The notes below the pieces were generated by a model. It was not told the DNA's origin. It saw only the letters and a list, made by a program, of their open reading frames with translations, and searched no databases. The translations under genes and the position numbers were made by a program. DNA of 64,000 nucleotides from an uncultured Caulobacterales bacterium (GTDB taxonomy: Bacteria > Pseudomonadota > Alphaproteobacteria > Caulobacterales > Caulobacteraceae): the NCBI GenBank assembly GCA_903900155.1, contig CAIUMD010000094.1, positions 1 through 64,000 on the forward strand, written 5' to 3'. Below, piece by piece: positions 20,400-30,178 of the stretch (position 1 is the stretch's first letter; the number at the start of each line of letters is the position of its first letter).

Positions 20400-22346
20400 T
20401 TACTTGGAGAGGGAAATTCCCAGCACCTTCTGCAGGAACTGGGTTTCGACCTCGCGACGGCGGTCGTTGTTGGCCTTCTTCAGGAAACCGTGGCCTTCGT
20501 CCTTGAACTGCACGTACCAGGTCTCGACGCCCTGCTCGCGCAGCTTGGCGACGACCTGGTCGGACTCCGACTTGGGGACCCGCGGGTCGTTCCAGCCCTG
20601 CATGACCAGCATCGGCTTTCTGATTTTATCCACATTGTTCATCGGCGAGATCGTCTCGAAGGCCTTCAGCATCTTCGGGTCGCGCTCGTCGCCATATTCG
20701 ACCCGGCGCAGGTCGCGGCGATAGGCCTCGGTGTTCTGCAGGAACGAGACGAAGTTGCTGATGCCGTAGCGCTCGACGCCGCCGGCCAGGCGGTCGGAAT
20801 AATGCGTCATCACGGCCAGCGACATGTATCCGCCGTACGACTGGCCGTAGACGACGACGCGCGCGGGATCCAGGTCCGGCTGCGTCTTGATCCAGTCCAG
20901 CAGGGCGCCGATGTCCTTGACCGAATCCTCGCGCTTCTCGGCGTTGTCCAGGTTCAGGTAGGTCTTGCCGTAGCCGGCCGAGCCGCGGACGTTGGTGACG
21001 ATCACCGCCGCGCCCAGCTCGGCCACGGTGTGCTGGTGCAGGGCGCTGAAGGTCGGGCGCGACTGGGCCTCGGGCCCGCCGTGAATGTCGATGATCACCG
21101 GCGCCCGCTGACCAGCGGCCAGCTTGGGCCGATATACAAAAGCCGGGATCGAGCGCTTGTCGAACGAGGGATAGCGGACCAGCGACGGGCTGACCAAGGC
21201 CTTGGCGTCCAGGCCGCCCAGCTCCGAGGCCGTCCAGCGTTCCAGCTTGGCGTCGGTGACGCCCCAGCTCCAGACGTCGCTGGCGGCGGTCGGGGTGGCC
21301 AGGCTGAAGCCCAGTTTCGACCCGTCCGGCGAGAAGGCGATATCCGACACCACGCCGGCCGGCAGCGCCGGCTGCGGCAGGGCGCGGCGGGTGCGGAAGT
21401 CCTGCACGACCAGCTTCGAATAGCCGTCCTCGTTGACGACATAGGCCAGGATCCGGCCGTCGTCGGACAGGGCGAAGTCCTCGACATCCCAAGGACGCTC
21501 ACCCGAAAGGATAACCTTCGCGCCGGTGGCCAGGTCGATCTGGGTCAGGCGCTGGAAGTCCGAACCTTCGTCGGACAGCAGCAGCGCCGACTTGCCGTCC
21601 GGGGTGAACTTGCCGCCGGCATAGGCGATCTTCGTCTTGCTCGGGTTCAGCTCGGTCAGCTTGCCGGTCGCGACGTCCAGCAACCAGCGCTTGGACTCCG
21701 AGATCGAGAAGTAGCGGCCCAAGAGCACCATCTTGCCGTCGGGCGACACCGCCAGCGGCGAGACCTGACCCTGACCCTTGTAGATCACCTTCGCCTGCCC
21801 CGACGCGTCGCGCATCAGGACGTCCGAGTCAGCCGAGCCCTTGGTCGATCGCGACCAGACCAGGACGGAGCCGTCCTTGGACCAGGCGGGCGACTGGTTG
21901 CGCGTGCCCGTCTCGGTCAGCTGGACGGTCTTGCCATCGGGGCCGCGCAGGAACAGCTGGAACCACTCGTCGCCGCCGGTGTCCTTGGAGAACAGGATCT
22001 GGCCGCCCGGCAGGGTGTGGGCGCCGCCGACCGGCTCGTCATAGAAGGTGATCTGGCTGCGGTCGGCGCCGGGGGCGGCCACCGTGTGCAGTTGGTTGGT
22101 GTTGCCAAAGCGGGTGGTGATGATCACCCCGCCGTCCCCATTTTCACCTTGGGGCGCCCAGTCGCCGAACGTCGCCGAGCGAGCGTTCTGGTAGCGCGAC
22201 AGGCTCTCGCGGATCGCGGGTGACGCGACCGGCACGTTCTCGAGGATCTGGTTGCCCATCTCGCGGCGATCGACCGCTTGAGCCAGCGCGGGAACGGCGG
22301 CGGCGAGGGCCAGGACGGCGGCCGAGGCGGCGAGCAGCTTCTTCAT
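20400..22346 (-). CDS. S9-family prolyl oligopeptidase, secreted
   Basis: A 648-residue protein read from ATG 22346 (MKKLLAASAAVLALAAAVPALAQA), a clear signal peptide. Residues about 40-400 form a TolB-like beta-propeller with repeated DGK/DGS turns. The C-terminal alpha/beta hydrolase has Ser503 in GQSYGGYMS, Asp587 in NDPRVP and His619 in EGHGF, a normal S9 triad spacing. It should cleave small peptides in the periplasm. A much longer in-frame ORF extends upstream to 23666 but that part overlaps dnaN out of frame and is not real. Confidence 0.92.
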   Translation of the reverse strand: MKKLLAASAAVLALAAAVPALAQAVDRREMGNQILENVPVASPAIRESLSRYQNARSATFGDWAPQGENGDGGVIITTRFGNTNQLHTVAAPGADRSQITFYDEPVGGAHTLPGGQILFSKDTGGDEWFQLFLRGPDGKTVQLTETGTRNQSPAWSKDGSVLVWSRSTKGSADSDVLMRDASGQAKVIYKGQGQVSPLAVSPDGKMVLLGRYFSISESKRWLLDVATGKLTELNPSKTKIAYAGGKFTPDGKSALLLSDEGSDFQRLTQIDLATGAKVILSGERPWDVEDFALSDDGRILAYVVNEDGYSKLVVQDFRTRRALPQPALPAGVVSDIAFSPDGSKLGFSLATPTAASDVWSWGVTDAKLERWTASELGGLDAKALVSPSLVRYPSFDKRSIPAFVYRPKLAAGQRAPVIIDIHGGPEAQSRPTFSALHQHTVAELGAAVIVTNVRGSAGYGKTYLNLDNAEKREDSVKDIGALLDWIKTQPDLDPARVVVYGQSYGGYMSLAVMTHYSDRLAGGVERYGISNFVSFLQNTEAYRRDLRRVEYGDERDPKMLKAFETISPMNNVDKIRKPMLVMQGWNDPRVPKSESDQVVAKLREQGVETWYVQFKDEGHGFLKKANNDRRREVETQFLQKVLGISLSK

Positions 22347-22417
22347 GACGGAACCCCAACAGCAGAACGGGCGCCCGAAAGCGCCCGCCCCATTGATCTC
22401 TAATTCAAGCCGCGAGA

Positions 22418-23536
22418 TCAGACCCGCAGCGGCATCAGCACGTACTTCACGCCCGGATCGACCGGATCGACCACCAGGGTCGGCGAAGCCGGGTCGGCGA
22501 AGCGGAACTCGGCCTGCGGACCGGCGATCTGGCCGCAGACGTCCAGCAGGTAGCGGGCGTTGAAGCCGATTTCGAAGGGCTCGCCGTCGTAATCGACCTC
22601 GACCTCTTCCACGGCCTGGCCGGCTTCCATGTTGCGGACGGTCAGGGTAATGCGGCCCGGCTCGACGGCCAGCTTCACCGAACGGCTCTTTTCGGCCGAG
22701 ATGGTGGCCACGCGGTCGACGGCCTTGGCGAACAGGTCGTTGTCCAGGGTCAGGATCTTGGCGTTGTCGCGCGGGATGACCCGCAGATAGTCCGGGAAGG
22801 CGCCGTCGATGACCTTGGAGGTCAGGGCGGCCGCGCCGAACTCGAAGCGAACCTTCTGCGGCGACAGCTGGACATCGACCGTCTCGCCGGCCGATTCCAT
22901 CAGGCGGCGAGCCTCGGCGATGGTCTTGCGCGGCACGATCACGCCCGGCAGGCCGACGGCGCCCTCGGGGGCCGGCATCTCGGCCAGGGCCAGGCGGTGG
23001 CCGTCGGTGGCCACGGCGCGCAGCTTGGTCTCGCCGCCCTCGTTGACCGTGTGGATGTAGAGGCCGTTCAGATAGTAGCGGGTCTCTTCGGTCGAGATGG
23101 CGAAGCGGGTCTTGTCGATCAGGCGGATCAGCTCGTTGGTGTCGACCGCGATGCGGCCCGACAGGCCGTCGCTGCTCATCACCGGGAAGTCGCCGGCCGG
23201 CAGCACCGGCAGGTTGAAGCGCGAGCGGCCGGCCTGGATCACCAGGCGGGGGTCGTCGCCGCTGAAGGTCAGCGAGACGTCGGCGCCGTCGGGCAGCTTG
23301 CGGACGATCTCGTACAGGGTGTGGGCCGGGGCCGTGATCTGGCCGGGGACGTCGATCTGGGCGAAACCCTCGTCGATGATCTCCATGTCCAGGTCGGTCG
23401 CCGAGAACGACAGGCGGTCGCCTTCGGCCGACAGCAGGATGTTCGACAGGATCGGGATGGTGTTGCGGCGCTCGACGACGCTCTGCACATGCCCCAGCGC
23501 CTTCAGGAGCGCCGCCCGTTCGATCGTAAGCTTCAT
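22418..23536 (-). CDS. dnaN: DNA polymerase III beta sliding clamp
   Basis: A 372-residue ring-forming processivity clamp. N-terminus MKLTIERAALLKALGHVQSVVERRNTIPILSN-type, and C-terminus ending DPGVKYVLMPLRV, are both characteristic of DnaN. Three repeated clamp domains of about 120 residues are evident. It is on the same strand as recF and gyrB but separated from them by the S9 peptidase, ArsR and VOC genes. Confidence 0.98.
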   Translation of the reverse strand: MKLTIERAALLKALGHVQSVVERRNTIPILSNILLSAEGDRLSFSATDLDMEIIDEGFAQIDVPGQITAPAHTLYEIVRKLPDGADVSLTFSGDDPRLVIQAGRSRFNLPVLPAGDFPVMSSDGLSGRIAVDTNELIRLIDKTRFAISTEETRYYLNGLYIHTVNEGGETKLRAVATDGHRLALAEMPAPEGAVGLPGVIVPRKTIAEARRLMESAGETVDVQLSPQKVRFEFGAAALTSKVIDGAFPDYLRVIPRDNAKILTLDNDLFAKAVDRVATISAEKSRSVKLAVEPGRITLTVRNMEAGQAVEEVEVDYDGEPFEIGFNARYLLDVCGQIAGPQAEFRFADPASPTLVVDPVDPGVKYVLMPLRV

Positions 23537-23655
23537 AATTCGGTCCAGATCGCGCGGGCGGCCATGCAGAATCGCCCGCTACCCCCGTTGAGAATGGACC
23601 GCCGACATTATCGCAATGCGCGAACGGGGGAAGAGGCTGGGGAGCGAAAACCCCG

Positions 23656-23730
23656 CCCTTCGACAAGCTCAGGGTGAGGTTTTCGACTGCACGCCCCTAG
23701 CCATGACCCTCATCCTGAGCTTGTCCCACG
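23656..23730. repeat. paired-arm repeat (CTTCGACAAGCTCAGG family), copy 1
   Basis: Left arm CCCTTCGACAAGCTCAGGG at 23656-23679 and right arm CCTCATCCTGAGCTTGTCC near 23707-23726 are partial reverse complements. It lies between grpE and dnaN, both minus strand. This copy is the most diverged of six in the window: its right arm lacks the end of the consensus. Confidence 0.85.
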
Positions 23731-23782
23731 GGTCCGACGCAGTCGGCCCGCGGATAAACTCCGGACGAGGGTCACGTAAGGC

Positions 23783-24421
23783 CTAGGCTTTCGTGTCGAA
23801 AGACCCGCCCGAACTGTCGTTGTCCGAGCCAGCCCCGGCATAGGGGTTGGCGCTCGCGCCGGCCTGTTCGGGACCACCCGGCCCCGTCGAACCCTTGGCC
23901 GCCACGGCGACCATGGCCGGACGCACCAGGCGGCCCATCAGTTCGTAGCCGGCCTGCAGCACGGCGACCACGCCGCCGGCGGCGACCTCGGTCGAGGGCT
24001 GCTCGGTCACGGCCTGGTGCAGGTGCGGATCGAACTTCTCGCCCTTGGCCGGGTCGATCTTCTTCAGGCCGTTGCGTTCGAAGGCGCCGATCAGCTCCTT
24101 CTCGGTCATCTCGACGCCGATGATGAAGTTCTTCACCGCCGGGTCGGCCGACTCGCGCGGGCTGTGAGCGGTGGCGCGCGACAGGTTGTCGGCGACGCCC
24201 AGCAGGTCGCGGCCGAACTTCTGGATCGCATAGGCGCGCGCGTCGTTCATCTCGCGCTCGGCGCGGCGCTTGGTGTTCTCGGCCTCGGCGGCGTAGCGCA
24301 GGGCCTGCTCCTTCAGGGCGGCCACTTCCAGCTTCAGCGCCTCGATCTCTTGCGAGGCGTCGCCAAAGTCCTGGGAGGCTTCGAAGGCCACGTCTTCAGC
24401 CGGCGTTTGCTCGTCGGTCAT
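23783..24421 (-). CDS. grpE: nucleotide exchange factor GrpE
   Basis: A 212-residue co-chaperone that releases ADP from DnaK. An acidic disordered N-terminus leads into the long coiled coil (IEALKLEVAALKEQALRYAAEAENTKRR), then the GrpE signature region with FDPHLHQAV and the beta-wing (VVAVLQAGYELMGRLVRPAMV). The last ~30 residues are Gly/Ser-rich. It starts 12 bp after hrcA and is surely in the same operon. Confidence 0.97.
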   Translation of the reverse strand: MTDEQTPAEDVAFEASQDFGDASQEIEALKLEVAALKEQALRYAAEAENTKRRAEREMNDARAYAIQKFGRDLLGVADNLSRATAHSPRESADPAVKNFIIGVEMTEKELIGAFERNGLKKIDPAKGEKFDPHLHQAVTEQPSTEVAAGGVVAVLQAGYELMGRLVRPAMVAVAAKGSTGPGGPEQAGASANPYAGAGSDNDSSGGSFDTKA

Positions 24422-24433
24422 CTCGTACAGTCC

Positions 24434-25510
24434 TTATCCATCCATCATCCGCCCCAGCACCCGGGCGGTATAGTCCACCAACGGAATGACTCGGGCGTAG
24501 TTCAATCGCGCCGGGCCGATCACGCCGATCGCGCCCAGCACCTTCTGTCGGCCCGTCATATAGGGCGCCGCGATCACCGAGGAACCCGAAAGCGAAAACA
24601 GGCGCGTTTCAGCCCCGATATAGATGCGCACGCCCTCGGCGTCACGAACGTCGTCGAGCAGGCCGATCAGCTGGCCCTTCTGCTCCAGGTCGTCGAACAG
24701 CTGGCGCACGCGATCGATGTCCTCGCGGGCCCGCGCGTCGGCCAGGAGGTTGGCCTGCCCGCGCACGATCAGCGAGCGGGCGTCGCCCTCTCCGCCGCTC
24801 CAGGCGGCCAGGCCGTCCTCGACCAGGCGGGCGGCGGTCTCGTTCAGCTGCCGGCGGGCGGCGTCCAGCTCGACGCCCATCTCGCTGCGGGCCTCGGTCA
24901 GGGTGCGGCCGCGCAGGCGGGCATTGAGGAAGTTGGACGCCTCCTGCAGGGCCGAGGGCGTGACGCCCGGGGCCTGGCGCATCAGGCGGTTCTCGACCTG
25001 GCCGTCCTCGAACACCATGACCGCCAGCACCTGGCCGCCGCCGAGCGGGACGAACTCCACGTGCTTGACCCCGCCCTCGCGGACCGGGGTGACGACGATG
25101 CCCGCGCCGCCGGCCAGTCCCGACAGAACGGCCGAGGCCTCCGACAGCGCCTCCTCGAACGAGCGGCCCTTCACGGCCAGCCGGGCCTCGATGGCGCGCT
25201 TGTCGTCCTCGGCCACGTCGCCGACCTCCAGCAGGCCGTCGACGAACATCCGCAGGCCGGCGTGGGTGGGCAGCCGCCCGGCGCTGGTGTGGGGCGCGTC
25301 CAGCAGGCCCAGCTGCGCCAGGTCCTGCATGGTGTTGCGGATCGAGGCCGGCGACAGCGCCAGCCCGGCCCTGGACAGGGTGCGCGAGCCCACGGGCTCG
25401 CCGGTCTCCAGATACGACTCGACCACCCGGCGGAAGATGTCGCGGGCGCGGGTGTCCAGTTCGGTGAGGCCCGGCGCACGGACGATCGGACCCGGGAAGA
25501 GATGCGTCAT
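24434..25510 (-). CDS. hrcA: heat-inducible transcription repressor HrcA
   Basis: A 358-residue repressor that in many bacteria binds CIRCE elements at groESL. The winged helix part has [29 protein letters not shown] and [18 protein letters not shown] with HTSAGRLPT, and the C-terminus has [22 protein letters not shown]. The start at 25510 (MTHLFPGP) is preferred over the longer frame. I see no CIRCE palindrome in this window. It is divergent from rph, and upstream sequence on the minus strand has TTTGAA-17-TATCCT, a possible promoter. Confidence 0.96.
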   Translation of the reverse strand: MTHLFPGPIVRAPGLTELDTRARDIFRRVVESYLETGEPVGSRTLSRAGLALSPASIRNTMQDLAQLGLLDAPHTSAGRLPTHAGLRMFVDGLLEVGDVAEDDKRAIEARLAVKGRSFEEALSEASAVLSGLAGGAGIVVTPVREGGVKHVEFVPLGGGQVLAVMVFEDGQVENRLMRQAPGVTPSALQEASNFLNARLRGRTLTEARSEMGVELDAARRQLNETAARLVEDGLAAWSGGEGDARSLIVRGQANLLADARAREDIDRVRQLFDDLEQKGQLIGLLDDVRDAEGVRIYIGAETRLFSLSGSSVIAAPYMTGRQKVLGAIGVIGPARLNYARVIPLVDYTARVLGRMMDG

Positions 25511-25625
25511 GTGGGCGTGTCGTTTGGGACCCGGTCGGCGAACAAAAGGCGTGGGCCTCTTTATACTTCGCCTCCCAATAGGATAAGCGGCCATCACAGA
25601 CATTCAAATAGCCGGAGAGTAAGCC

Positions 25626-26342
<717 letters not shown>

Positions 26343-26410
26343 GCCAGACCGCCGCACTTGTCCGAACGGGGTGCCGGTCCCAGATTCCTACTCTGAGATA
26401 GGAGTTTCGC

Positions 26411-27388
26411 GTGACCACCCCGTTCGATGGCTATGAAGTCGAAGCCCGCCTGCGCCCGTCGGCCGAGGCGTATCGCTTCGACCTGGACCAGGCGCTGGCC
26501 TCGATGGTGGCGCTGGAGGCCCAGGTCCCGGCCGACGCCTATACCGCCTCGATCCTGGGGACCGAGCGCGTCGGCAATGGCGTGGTCGTCGGTCCCGGCG
26601 GCCTCGTCCTGACCATGGCCTATCTGATCACAGAGGCCGAAGAGGTCACCCTCACCCGCAATGACGGCCGCCGCGTGCCCGCGCACGTGTTGGGCCTGGA
26701 TGTCCGCTCAGGCCTGGGCCTGGTTCAGGCGCTGGAGCCGCTGGACCTGCCGGTCATGACCATCGGCAACGCCAGGGACCTGGACGCCGGCGCGCCCGTC
26801 ATCGCCGCCGGGGCCGGCGGCCGCGCCCACGCCGTGGCCGGCAAGGTCCTGGCCCGCATGCCCTTCGCCGGCTACTGGGAATATCTGCTGGACGACGCCA
26901 TCATCACCGGCCCCGCCCACCCGCACTGGAGCGGCGCGGCCCTGATCGGTCCCAAGGGCGACCTGGTCGGCCTGGGCTCGCTGACCCTGGAAGGCCGCGA
27001 CCAGAACGGCGACGCCAAGCCGATCAACATGTTCGTGCCCGCCGAGCTGTTGCCGCCGATCCTGGACGAGCTGGCCCGCGGCCGCAGCCCCCATCCGCCG
27101 CGCCCGTGGCTAGGGATCTTCGCCCAGGAGATGGAGAACCACGTCGTCATCGTCGGCATCTCGCCCAAGGGCCCGGCCGCCCGCGCCGAGCTGCGCGCCG
27201 GCGACCTGATCCTGGCGGTCGACGGCATGCCGGTCTCCGACCTCGCCGAGTTCTACGAGCAGCTGTGGAGCCTGGGCGACGCCGGCGTCAGCGTGCCGCT
27301 GAAAATCCTGCGCGAAGGCGACGCCTTCGAGCTGGAGGTGCGGTCGATGGACCGGGCCAGCCTGCTGAAGAAGCGGCGGCTGAATTGA
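26411..27388 (+). CDS. HtrA-like protein with PDZ domain, probably inactive protease
   Basis: A 325-residue protein with a trypsin-like fold (about 45-220) and a PDZ domain (about 232-315: PWLGIFAQEMENHVVIVGISPKGPAARAELRAGDLI by pattern). The catalytic His of the usual N-H-V motif is missing (LTMAYLITEAEE, about 68-78), and the Asp of the D-L-A motif is replaced (RSGLGLVQ, 99-106); only the Ser region remains as WSGAAL (Ser174). I see no signal peptide. It probably works as a binding or regulatory protein. The following retropepsin gene overlaps its stop codon. Confidence 0.82.
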   Translation: MTTPFDGYEVEARLRPSAEAYRFDLDQALASMVALEAQVPADAYTASILGTERVGNGVVVGPGGLVLTMAYLITEAEEVTLTRNDGRRVPAHVLGLDVRSGLGLVQALEPLDLPVMTIGNARDLDAGAPVIAAGAGGRAHAVAGKVLARMPFAGYWEYLLDDAIITGPAHPHWSGAALIGPKGDLVGLGSLTLEGRDQNGDAKPINMFVPAELLPPILDELARGRSPHPPRPWLGIFAQEMENHVVIVGISPKGPAARAELRAGDLILAVDGMPVSDLAEFYEQLWSLGDAGVSVPLKILREGDAFELEVRSMDRASLLKKRRLN

Positions 27389-28170
27389 CGCGCGGCCCCT
27401 GGGAACAGCCCGATCCGCCGACAGCGCCGCCGCCGTCCCAGCCCTCGGCCCCAAGTCATCGCCTCTGGCTGTGGCTAGGTTTGCTGGCCGGGGTTGGCGT
27501 GCTGGTCGTCGCCCTGATGCGGGCCTATCCCGAGGCGATCCAGACGGGTGACGACCAGGTCAGCCTGGCCATCAAGTTGGGCTTTGTGGTGCTGGTCTCG
27601 ACGGCCTTGCTGCGCGGCCTGCAGGGCTCGCCGCGCCAGTACCTGAAGTATGCCGCCATCTGGACGGGCATCATCGCCGTCCTGGCCCTGGGCTACGCCT
27701 ATCGCGCCGAGCTGGCGCAGGTCCCGCGCAAGCTGCAACTGGCCTTCAACGTCGGCACGCCGGTGACGATCGGCGAGCGCACCCTGGTCGTGCCGCAAGG
27801 CGAGGACGGCAGCTATGTGGTCGACGCCCTGATGAACGGCAAGCGCGTGCGGTTCGTGGTCGACACCGGCGCCACCGAGACCGTGCTCAGCCCCGCCGAC
27901 GCGCGCCGCCTGGGCATTCCCGTCGACACGTTGACCTACGGCTACGAGTCGGAGACCGCCAATGGCAAGGGCTACAGCGCCGCCTATGACGCGACCAGCC
28001 TCGCGGTCGGGACCATTCGCCTGGACGGCTTCCGGATGATGGTCAACAAGGCCCCGATGAGCGGATCTTTGCTGGGGATGAGCTTTCTCCAGCGTCTGGA
28101 CGCGTTCGAGTTCCGCGACCGCCAGCTGATCCTGAAATGGCGCGAGGACGAAAAGGGCCGCGCCTACTGA
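27385..28170 (+). CDS. membrane-anchored retropepsin-like aspartic protease
   Basis: A protein of about 261 residues. No ATG fits; the TTG at 27385 overlaps the TGA of the PDZ gene, suggesting translational coupling. A Pro-rich N-terminus (1-25) is followed by TM segments near 27-45, 62-78 and 90-106. The C-terminal domain has the active-site VVDTGATETVLS with Asp160, and LLGMSFLQRLDAFEFRDRQLIL at the end, as in the TIGR02281 clan AA family. A single DTG implies a dimer. Pairing with an inactive PDZ protease homologue is suggestive of a shared role. Confidence 0.83.
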   Translation: MTRGPWEQPDPPTAPPPSQPSAPSHRLWLWLGLLAGVGVLVVALMRAYPEAIQTGDDQVSLAIKLGFVVLVSTALLRGLQGSPRQYLKYAAIWTGIIAVLALGYAYRAELAQVPRKLQLAFNVGTPVTIGERTLVVPQGEDGSYVVDALMNGKRVRFVVDTGATETVLSPADARRLGIPVDTLTYGYESETANGKGYSAAYDATSLAVGTIRLDGFRMMVNKAPMSGSLLGMSFLQRLDAFEFRDRQLILKWREDEKGRAY

Positions 28171-28397
28171 TCCTCCTCGCCCCCGTCCGCCGGACCGTAC
28201 TCGAACGTCAACAAATCCCCCGGCTGACAGTCCAGCTCGCGGCACAGGGCGTCCAGGGTCGAGAAGCGGACAGCGCGGGCCTTGCCGGTCTTCAGGATCG
28301 AGAGGTTGGCGATCGTCACGCCGACGCGGTCGGACAGCTCGGTCAGCGACATCCGGCGCTCCAGCAGAACGCGGTCGAGGTTCACGCGGACGGGCAT
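28164..28397 (-). CDS. small Cro/CI-type HTH regulator (YozG-like)
   Basis: A 77-residue DNA-binding protein: VNLDRVLLERRMSLTELSDRVGVTIANLSILKTGKARAVRFSTLDALCRELDCQPGDLL-type sequence, the compact XRE/YozG fold. An acidic tail (DGGEEDQ) follows. It begins 17 bp after the DUF2975 gene on the same strand; this membrane protein plus YozG-like HTH pairing is common. The stop codon overlaps the converging retropepsin gene by 7 bp. Confidence 0.85.
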   Translation of the reverse strand: MPVRVNLDRVLLERRMSLTELSDRVGVTIANLSILKTGKARAVRFSTLDALCRELDCQPGDLLTFEYGPADGGEEDQ

Positions 28398-28414
28398 GCG
28401 GCGATCGCTCCGGT

Positions 28415-28948
28415 TCAGATCGTGAGTTCGGCTTCGCGGCGAAGGCGCGCGCCCTCGCGGAAGACCTCGGCCAGGACGAAGACGACCAGCACCGAGAACC
28501 AGGCGGTCAGGGTGAAGCTGTCGTCGATGACCTTGGCCTTGGGGGCCAGCCAGCGGGCCATGCCCGAAAAGACGTAGCGCCCGACCTCGAGCCCGGCCAG
28601 CACCAGGCCGATCAGGCGCAGGCGCACCACATTGTCGGGATGGAAGGGATCGCCGGCCGTCAGGGTCGCGAAGATCTTGCGCAGCCGCTCGACGATGATC
28701 ATCCAGCCGCCCAGCAGCAGGGCGTAGGCCGCCAGCGCCCCGGCGAACAGGGCGCCGTTGCGGCTGATGGCCTCGACGGCGTCGCTGATCGGCAACATCG
28801 AGGCCAGGAGTTCGGGATTGAAGCTGAACAGCAGGGCGACCAGCGTGAACAGCGACAGAAGGCTCACGAAGATCCACAGCCCGACGTAGATGACGTCGAG
28901 GATGATCTTCAGGAAACTCGATACGGAGCCGGGCCCCAACGCGCGCAT
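28415..28948 (-). CDS. DUF2975 membrane protein
   Basis: A 177-residue membrane protein read from ATG 28948, which has GGGGAG seven bases upstream (an in-frame start at 28978 lacks one). Four hydrophobic segments are visible near 15-40, 60-80, 110-130 and 145-165, with the conserved DPFHPDNVVRLRLIG loop of DUF2975. Such proteins are paired with YozG-like HTH regulators, as here. The function of the pair is not known to me. Confidence 0.82.
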   Translation of the reverse strand: MRALGPGSVSSFLKIILDVIYVGLWIFVSLLSLFTLVALLFSFNPELLASMLPISDAVEAISRNGALFAGALAAYALLLGGWMIIVERLRKIFATLTAGDPFHPDNVVRLRLIGLVLAGLEVGRYVFSGMARWLAPKAKVIDDSFTLTAWFSVLVVFVLAEVFREGARLRREAELTI

Positions 28949-29042
28949 GGCTGCTCCCCAACAGCGACGCTCAAACATGCCCCGCGTCGCGAGGAGACGT
29001 CAAAAGCTCGGGCTTGGAAACCCTGGAAACTCTTGGCTCGCC

Positions 29043-29159
29043 TTAAAGCGTCTGCACCACGAACGCCACGGCCGACACCGGAACCGCCACGATCAGGGCG
29101 GCGGTAATGGCGGTCATGACGACCTTGTCGGCGATGCGGAACAGGCGGGCGGCGGACAT
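29043..29159 (-). CDS. 38-residue single-pass membrane peptide
   Basis: From ATG 29159 the frame encodes MSAARLFRIADKVVMTAI followed by one hydrophobic helix (TAALIVAVPVSAVAFVVQ) and ends TL. The upstream Shine-Dalgarno is weak (TGGAAAAC). Positive residues precede the helix, so the C-terminus would face the periplasm. No family recognised. A longer in-frame start at 29294 would add 45 polar residues and looks less likely. Confidence 0.5.
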   Translation of the reverse strand: MSAARLFRIADKVVMTAITAALIVAVPVSAVAFVVQTL

Positions 29160-29315
29160 CTTGTTTTCCAGTTTGAGAGACGTGGTTGGGGTCGAGCCAT
29201 TCGGCCCCTCGCCACAGTCAACAAATAGGAGCCGCTTTCCGTTCCGCCAATCTCGATTATCGAAAAACGATATTAAACTACCGTAATGATGCACAGGCGT
29301 CCGGAACAGTTGCCC

Positions 29316-29551
29316 TTAGGTCACACCGGCGGAGATGAAGACCATGGACGTGCGCTTGGAGACAGTCTCGAACCAGGCCGAAAGCGCCGGACGGCCGGTT
29401 CTCCGGTCGCTGACCTGACGCACGTCCTGATAGGCCAGCTGCACCGCCACGGCGATCTCCGGGGAAAACGGGTCTACAGGCCTTTTTCGAGGGCCAGCAC
29501 GCGAACCTTGCGGGCAAACGGCGAGATGGAAGCGTAAAGAAGCCGTATCAG
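29316..29551 (-). pseudogene. glutathione S-transferase remnant (middle deleted)
   Basis: On the minus strand the first frame gives [20 protein letters not shown] then LEKGL and a TAG, a typical GST N-terminus without a proper start codon (CTG in place). Immediately after, in another frame, comes [20 protein letters not shown] continuing through GRPALSAWFETVSKRTSM to TAA at 29316, which reads like a GST C-terminus. About 130 residues between the two are absent. It lies back-to-back against rdgB. Confidence 0.65.
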
Positions 29552-29575
29552 GTGATTTGCCCCAGGAGTTTGACG

Positions 29576-30178
29576 ATGGCGCTGAAGCTTGAAATGGGAT
29601 CGAAGCTCGTGGCCGCCACCCACAACCCCGGCAAGGTGCCTGAGATCACCGCCCTGCTGGACGGTCGCTTCGAGATCGTCACCGCCGGCCAGCTCGGCCT
29701 GCCCGAACCCGACGAGACTGAAAGCACCTTCGTCGGCAACGCCCTGCTGAAGGCCCGCCACGCCGCCGATCTGTCGGGCCTGCCGGCGATCGCCGACGAC
29801 AGCGGCTTGTCGGTCAAGGCGCTGGACGGCGCGCCGGGCATCTATTCCGCCCGCTGGGCCGGCCCCGGCAAGGACTTCGCCATGGCCATGGACAAGGTCG
29901 CCGAGCGCATAGAGACGACCGGGACCGAGGACTATTCGGCCTGGTTCACCTCGGCCCTGGCCATCGCCTGGCCCAACGGTCCGGCCGTAGTGGTCGAGGG
30001 CCGGGTCGACGGGACCCTGGTGTTCCCGGGTCGCGGCGCGCGCGGCTTCGGCTACGACCCGATCTTCGTCCCCGAGGGCCACGACACGACCTTCGGCGAG
30101 ATGGACCCCGCCGCCAAGGACGCCATGAGCCACCGCGCCCGCGCCTTCGCCAAGCTGAAGGCGGCGCTGTTTGACTAA
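29576..30178 (+). CDS. rdgB: XTP/dITP pyrophosphatase
   Basis: A 200-residue house-cleaning enzyme (RdgB/HAM1) that removes inosine and xanthine triphosphates from the nucleotide pool. Motifs: [15 protein letters not shown] at the start, [24 protein letters not shown] in the middle and [10 protein letters not shown] at the end. ATG 29576 has AGGAG upstream, and a GTG at 29552 is rejected. The last 8 bp overlap hemW, so the two are coupled. Confidence 0.96.
   Translation: MALKLEMGSKLVAATHNPGKVPEITALLDGRFEIVTAGQLGLPEPDETESTFVGNALLKARHAADLSGLPAIADDSGLSVKALDGAPGIYSARWAGPGKDFAMAMDKVAERIETTGTEDYSAWFTSALAIAWPNGPAVVVEGRVDGTLVFPGRGARGFGYDPIFVPEGHDTTFGEMDPAAKDAMSHRARAFAKLKAALFD

Noticed and set aside
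20400-23666. A single 1088-residue minus-strand reading frame
   Set aside because: Only 20400-22346 encodes the S9 peptidase with its own signal peptide. The N-terminal ~440 residues are an out-of-frame reading of dnaN with no protein-like features.
25511-25625. CIRCE element upstream of hrcA
   Set aside because: No TTAGCACTC-N9-GAGTGCTAA palindrome is present in the hrcA-rph gap.
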